From JAMDEO01 sp963775295 (lineage in GTDB: Bacteria; Actinomycetota; Thermoleophilia; RBG-16-64-13): a stretch of DNA of 64,000 nt. Position numbers and translations under genes: made by a program. The DNA lies in NCBI GenBank assembly GCA_963775295.1, contig CAVZIK010000006.1, positions 2,294,001 through 2,358,000 of the forward strand. The letters are read 5' to 3'. The notes below the pieces were generated by a model. It saw only the letters and a list, made by a program, of their open reading frames with translations, had not been told where the DNA came from and ran no database searches. Positions 60,012 through 64,000 of the stretch are shown here, piece by piece (position 1 is the first letter of the stretch; each line of letters opens with the position of its first letter).

Positions 60012-61948
60012 AGACCCAGACGGCGGGCGTCGACGTGACGAAGCTGGATACCTGGCCCAAAGTGTTGGTGGCCAACAGCGCTCGTCTTGGCCCAGATAGC
60101 AAGGCCATGCGCTATAAGCACTACGGCATCTGGCAGTCCTATAGCTGGCAGGACTACTTCTCCAACGTCAAGTATCTATCTCTGGGCCTGCGCTCGATGG
60201 GTTTCGAGCCCGGGAATAAGCTTCTGATCGTCGGAGACAATTCTCCGGAATGGTATTTCGCTGAAATGGCGGCCCATTGCAACCGTGGCATCAGCGTGGG
60301 ATTGTATTCCGATTTGTCAGCCGCTGAGATCGAATACGTGGCTCGTGATTGCCAGGCCGACTTCGCTATGGTGGAGGATCAGGAACAGGCCGACAAGATG
60401 CTTCAGATCCGCGATCGTCTGCCCAATCTAAAAAGGGTCGTCTACTGGCGTTACAAAGGGCTTGGCGCGCATGACGGGGGTGTGTTCGTCGGCCTCCGAG
60501 ACGTTCTGGAAATGGGGCGCGAGTACGAAGCGCAACATCGCGGGGCGTTTGAAGAAAGCATCGCGGCCGGGAAGACCGACGATATCTGCGCCATCGTCTA
60601 TACCTCAGGCGTGGCAGGAGACGCCCCCAAAGGGGCGCTACACAGTTACAAATCTTTGCTGGCCGGATCGCAATGCTACTCCGAACTGGACGGCTTCAAC
60701 CCCAAAGATGATCTGGCTTGCTCTCTGCCTCCCGCCTGGATCACCGAACAGTGGTTGGCGTTCGGCTGCCATCTTCTTTCGGGCGGCACAGTGAATTTCG
60801 CTGAAGGCCCCGAAACTCAGCAGGAAGACATGCGGGAGATCGCTCCCAGCGTGGTGCTTTACAGTTCACGGCTCTGGGAGAATCAGGCCGGGCAGGTTCA
60901 AGCGAAGGTGCGGGGCGCCAGCTTTCTCAAGAGATCGGTCGCGCGCTGGCTCATGCCGGTGGGTGAACGAGTGGCTGAGTCCCGATCCGCTAAGAAGAAA
61001 CCCGGCTGGAAATGGCGATTACTTGACGTGGTCGCTGAGGTTCTGGTCTTCCATCCCATTCGAGACAGTCTGGGCTTGCCTCATGCACGGGTCTGCTACA
61101 CCTTTGGCTCCACGCTCTCTCCCGAAACCATACGTTTCTTCCACTCTCTGAAGGTGCCCCTGAAGAGCATGTATGGGTCCACCGAAGCGGGACCCGTTAC
61201 TGGTGCTGCGGACAGGATCCAGTCTCCCGGCACAGTCGGTTCGGTTAACCCGGGAGTGGAAGTGAAGTTCGGTGATCAGGGCGAGATAGTCGTCCGTCAG
61301 TCCGCGACGTTCCTCGGGTACTACAACGATCCGGAAATGACTGCCCGAGTGTTGAGCGATGGTTGGGTCCGCACCGGCGACGAGGGCCACATGACTGGCG
61401 ATCAGGAACTCGTCTTTGTCGACCGGCTCGAGGATGTCATGACCCTACCATGCGGGGACGTGCTGGTTCCTCAGGATATCGAAAGTCGCTTGAAACACAG
61501 CCCCTACATAAAGGATGCCTGGGTGGTGGCCGGGCAAAACTGTCAGTTTGTTTCGGCGGTCATCATCATCGATGCGGAAAACACGGGGCGATGGGCTGAC
61601 GAGCGCAAGACCGCCTACACCACCTTTGGTGACCTCTCGCAGACAGCGGAAGTCTATCAGTTGATTGAGCAGGAGATATCTGTCGTAAACCAGGGCCTGC
61701 CGAATACTTGGCGAGTAGAGAAATACGTCAATTTGCACAAAGAGTTCGATCCGGACGAGCACGAACTGACTCGCAATCGCAAGTTACGCAGGGGTTTCCT
61801 CACAAAGAGGTTTCCCGATCTTATTCAGGCCTTAAACGAGCACCATGAGAGCGTCGACGTTGAGGTGGAGTGCACCTATCAGGACGGTCGAACGAGCAAG
61901 ATCGAGACTGCTCTAAAAATCGCGACGATCGGGCAGGGTGACCGATGA
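59999..61948 (+). CDS. AMP-forming acyl-CoA synthetase (long-chain/FadD-like) in the liv operon
   Basis: Activates a carboxylic acid to its CoA ester with ATP. 649 residues. ANL-family marks: YTSGVAGDAPKGALHSY at about 200-216 (the A3 phosphate loop, usually YTSGTTGxPKG, so altered at TTG), MYGSTEAGPVTGA (A5), TGDEGHMTGDQELVFVDRLEDVM (A7/A8, with Glu where most have Lys in DRxKD), and TRNRKLRRGF near the C terminus (A10, likely catalytic Lys). Closest in layout to the long-chain acyl-CoA synthetases. Lying between livF and livH, it probably traps the imported substrate as CoA ester. Substrate not known. Confidence 0.85.
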   Translation: MALLKTQTAGVDVTKLDTWPKVLVANSARLGPDSKAMRYKHYGIWQSYSWQDYFSNVKYLSLGLRSMGFEPGNKLLIVGDNSPEWYFAEMAAHCNRGISVGLYSDLSAAEIEYVARDCQADFAMVEDQEQADKMLQIRDRLPNLKRVVYWRYKGLGAHDGGVFVGLRDVLEMGREYEAQHRGAFEESIAAGKTDDICAIVYTSGVAGDAPKGALHSYKSLLAGSQCYSELDGFNPKDDLACSLPPAWITEQWLAFGCHLLSGGTVNFAEGPETQQEDMREIAPSVVLYSSRLWENQAGQVQAKVRGASFLKRSVARWLMPVGERVAESRSAKKKPGWKWRLLDVVAEVLVFHPIRDSLGLPHARVCYTFGSTLSPETIRFFHSLKVPLKSMYGSTEAGPVTGAADRIQSPGTVGSVNPGVEVKFGDQGEIVVRQSATFLGYYNDPEMTARVLSDGWVRTGDEGHMTGDQELVFVDRLEDVMTLPCGDVLVPQDIESRLKHSPYIKDAWVVAGQNCQFVSAVIIIDAENTGRWADERKTAYTTFGDLSQTAEVYQLIEQEISVVNQGLPNTWRVEKYVNLHKEFDPDEHELTRNRKLRRGFLTKRFPDLIQALNEHHESVDVEVECTYQDGRTSKIETALKIATIGQGDR

Positions 61949-62835
61949 CATTCTTCTTGCAGCTGGTTATCACCGGGTTGTCGTTGGGCATGATGTACGC
62001 TCTCATCGCCATTGGCTTTGTGATCATCTTCAAGTGTTCGAAGACGTTCAATATCGCCTCCGGACAGATTGTCATGCTGGGCGCGTACCTCGGATACACA
62101 TTTCTGATACCTCTCGCTTTGCCACTCTGGGCCGCCATTCTCGCGGCCGTCGCCGTAGCGGTCGTAATGGGTCTACTGATCGAACGCTTGGCTCTCCGCC
62201 CGCTGCTAGGGCAGCCCCCGCTCGCGCTGGTCATGATGACTATCGCGCTAGCCGGGATCATGGACGGGATCGCCATTATGGGCTGGGGCGGCGAGTATAA
62301 GACGTACCATGAATCACTTCCCAACGTCAGCCTGCAACTTGGGAGCATTTCTATTCCTCCGTCATCACTGCTGGGCCTGATCGTTTCAGTCATCGTGGTG
62401 GTGCTCCTGATGTTCATGTTCCGCTACACGAAGATGGGGCTGGCCATGCGAGCCACCGCCGAGGATGAGCAGGTCACCCGCAGCCTGGGCATCAAAGCCA
62501 CCACGGTGTATGCCATCGTCTGGGTCATCGCCTGTGTGGTGGGCGTGATCGGAGGGATCTTGGTGGGCGGTGTTTCTGGAGTGTCTCCACCGCTGGCCGA
62601 CATCGGACTGAAGGCCCTGGCGGTGGTTATCTTGGGTGGTCTCGATTCCATCGGCGGGGCGATCGTTGGCGGAGTGATCCTGGGAATCCTGGAGAATCTG
62701 GCTGGCGGCTATCTCGACCCCCTGCTGCCTTCCGGAGGAGGGTTGGCCAGCGTCTTCCCGTTTATTGTGATGATAGCCGTGCTTGTCATCAAGCCTCATG
62801 GACTGTTCGGCTTGAAGAGAATTGAGAGGGTGTAG
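61945..62835 (+). CDS. livH: Branched-chain-type ABC transporter permease (LivH)
   Basis: Channel subunit, 296 residues, about eight membrane helices. FLQLVITGLSLGMMYALIAIGFVIIFKCSKTFNIASGQIVMLGAYLGY is the family N terminus; the cytoplasmic coupling loop reads AMRATAEDEQVTRSLGIKATTVYAIVWVIA; GLDSIGGAIVGGVILGILENL near the end is conserved. ATG within the synthetase stop. Confidence 0.94.
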   Translation: MTFFLQLVITGLSLGMMYALIAIGFVIIFKCSKTFNIASGQIVMLGAYLGYTFLIPLALPLWAAILAAVAVAVVMGLLIERLALRPLLGQPPLALVMMTIALAGIMDGIAIMGWGGEYKTYHESLPNVSLQLGSISIPPSSLLGLIVSVIVVVLLMFMFRYTKMGLAMRATAEDEQVTRSLGIKATTVYAIVWVIACVVGVIGGILVGGVSGVSPPLADIGLKALAVVILGGLDSIGGAIVGGVILGILENLAGGYLDPLLPSGGGLASVFPFIVMIAVLVIKPHGLFGLKRIERV

Positions 62836-62838
62836 ACG

Positions 62839-63876
62839 ATGAGACTGCCGAGCGGCATCTTCGGGGAAACCTATGGCCAGGATATGGCCATGGTCCGCAC
62901 CAAGACGAACTGGGTCTTCATGGCCCTCCTCATGGTCTTTCTCTTCACCATCCCGCAATGGGCCTCGAATTCCACTCTGACACTGGCGACTATCATCGGC
63001 ATCTTCGTTATCAGCGCCCATGGCTTGAATATCCTGACGGGCAACTGCGGACTGATATCGATGGGACATTCAGGTTTTATGATGGTGGGCGGTTACGCGA
63101 TGGCTATCCTCTGCGCAAGAGTTGGATTGCCGTTCTGGGCGGCTCTTCCTATCGCCGGGCTCATAACGGGCGTCGTAGGAATCTTCTTTGGTTTGCCTTC
63201 CTTAAGAATCAAGGGTTTCTACCTGATCATGTCCACGGTGGCGGCCTATTTCATCATTGCCTGGCTGGTTTTGCAGTTCCGACCCCTGACCGGAGGCACT
63301 GAAGGCTTGCAAGTGCCGCCGGCCAACCTGTTCGGCCTTACAATTACTGGGAAGGCCAACTATTTCTACCTGGTTACGGCGCTGGCCGTAGTCGCCACGG
63401 TGGTCGCCAAGAACATTCTCCGCACGCGGGCCGGCCGGGCGTTTGTAGCCATCCGCGACAACGATCTGGCCGCTGAGGTGATGGGAGTCAATCTGCTGTC
63501 CTACAAGCTTCAGGCCTTCTTCATTGGCTGCGTGTTTGCCGGGGTGGCAGGCGGGTTGTCTGCACAATACTTTTCCTACGCCAATATCGAACAGTTCCCG
63601 TTCTTTGATTCCGTATGGTTGCTGGGCATGTTGATTGTCGGCGGCATGGGCAGTACTTCTGGTGTTATATATGGGGTGGTGGCTATAAAGCTTCTGCAAC
63701 AATTGGCCACAAAGTTGGGGCCTTCACTTGCACAGATCGTGAATCCCCAGGCCGCTGTTGGACTGAGTCTTATCGTGCCCAGTTTAGCCATCGTTATTTT
63801 CTTGATATTTGCTCCCCGCGGGATCTCCCATATATGGGAGCGCCTCAGGAACTACTACGACGCTTGGCCATACTAG
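62839..63876 (+). CDS. livM: Branched-chain-type ABC transporter permease (LivM)
   Basis: Second channel subunit, 345 residues, about ten helices. ISAHGLNILTGNCGLISMGHSGFMMVGGYAMAI, LPSLRIKGFYLIMSTVAAYFII, RTRAGRAFVAIRDNDLAAEVMGVNLLSYKLQAFFIG (coupling loop) and GGMGSTSGVIYGVVAIKLL are typical. Three nt after livH. An N-terminal extension of about 30 residues precedes the first helix. Confidence 0.94.
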   Translation: MRLPSGIFGETYGQDMAMVRTKTNWVFMALLMVFLFTIPQWASNSTLTLATIIGIFVISAHGLNILTGNCGLISMGHSGFMMVGGYAMAILCARVGLPFWAALPIAGLITGVVGIFFGLPSLRIKGFYLIMSTVAAYFIIAWLVLQFRPLTGGTEGLQVPPANLFGLTITGKANYFYLVTALAVVATVVAKNILRTRAGRAFVAIRDNDLAAEVMGVNLLSYKLQAFFIGCVFAGVAGGLSAQYFSYANIEQFPFFDSVWLLGMLIVGGMGSTSGVIYGVVAIKLLQQLATKLGPSLAQIVNPQAAVGLSLIVPSLAIVIFLIFAPRGISHIWERLRNYYDAWPY

Positions 63877-63991
63877 CGCTACCTACCGGTTACAAACAGA
63901 GAAGCAAACCCGCAAAGGAGGTACGGCGAATCGACAGGAAATGTGCCTTCGATGGGCTGGGAAAAGTCATGATTCAGAAGGGGGAGGGATA

Positions 63992-64000
63992 ATGCCGAGA
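63992..64000 (+). CDS. Start of the next gene (truncated by the window), likely the Liv substrate-binding protein
   Basis: ATG at 63992 with GGGGGAGGG 3-4 nt before it. Only three codons are visible (MPR). Position after livM suggests the periplasmic-type binding protein that this operon still lacks; that is inference from gene order. The 115 nt between livM and this start hold nothing else recognisable. Confidence 0.4.

Overview
The window reads as a chromosomal segment of a high-GC bacterium, most probably a deep-branching or uncultured member of the Actinomycetota. Reasons seen in the sequence: a WhiA gene next to uvrC/rapZ and the gap-pgk-tpiA run, a Gram-positive type LexA with an SOS box of the form CGAAC-N4-GTTCG, heavy use of GTG and TTG starts, transcripts that look leaderless (TANNNT about 7 nt before ATG), and strong GC bias at third codon positions. 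No rRNA, CRISPR array, insertion sequence, integrase or phage gene was seen. Genes are dense and mostly housekeeping.

Layout. 1-2.7 kb: end of a TldD/PmbA gene, then pyrE running in frame into an HU gene, a terminator, pyrF and a small membrane protein. 2.7-9.8 kb: a membrane protein divergent from a D,D-carboxypeptidase, a PfkB sugar kinase, guaA, rsfS, tRNA-Ala, and a PrsW-type membrane protease. 9.8-15.1 kb: an anchored polysaccharide deacetylase divergent from uvrA-hflX. 15.1-17.8 kb: acyl-CoA dehydrogenase and M42 peptidase on the minus strand. 18-27.2 kb: uvrC (with a near-consensus SOS box), ogt, rapZ, whiA (yvcK missing between them), then gap-pgk-tpiA-gpmI-secG. 27.3-33.0 kb: a complete five-gene peptide ABC importer. 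33.0-41.3 kb: RNase P RNA, a cyclic 2,3-diphosphoglycerate synthase homolog, Fe-type SOD, a frameshifted MFS transporter, YihY, murI-rph-rdgB-metallopeptidase, and an XRE regulator. 41.4-48.8 kb: larC, lipA, and a nuoE-nuoF-NuoG/FdhA-like operon. 48.9-57.9 kb: Lon-like protease, tRNA-Leu, lexA, tRNA-Asn, a phosphohexomutase, nadE, metX-metW, tRNA-Ile(CAT). 58.4-64 kb: a branched-chain-amino-acid-type ABC importer (livG-livF-livH-livM) with an acyl-CoA synthetase inside the operon; the next gene starts at the window edge.

Functional picture: pyrimidine and purine synthesis, lower glycolysis, nucleotide excision repair under LexA, peptide import, methionine synthesis, and acyl-CoA metabolism (acyl-CoA dehydrogenase, lipoyl synthase, Liv importer coupled to an acyl-CoA synthetase). 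The redox module at 43.6-48.8 kb has NADH/FMN and many Fe-S centres, but its large subunit lacks the Cys/Sec molybdenum ligand of formate dehydrogenases.

No clearly new multi-gene system was found. The observations most worth a second look are the pyrE-HU single reading frame with a cysteine cluster at the junction, the ligand-less NuoG/FdhA-like subunit in an isolated EFG module, the loss of yvcK from a normally conserved neighbourhood, the SOS box at uvrC, the double frameshift in the MFS gene, and a 34-codon ORF overlapping the lipA start.
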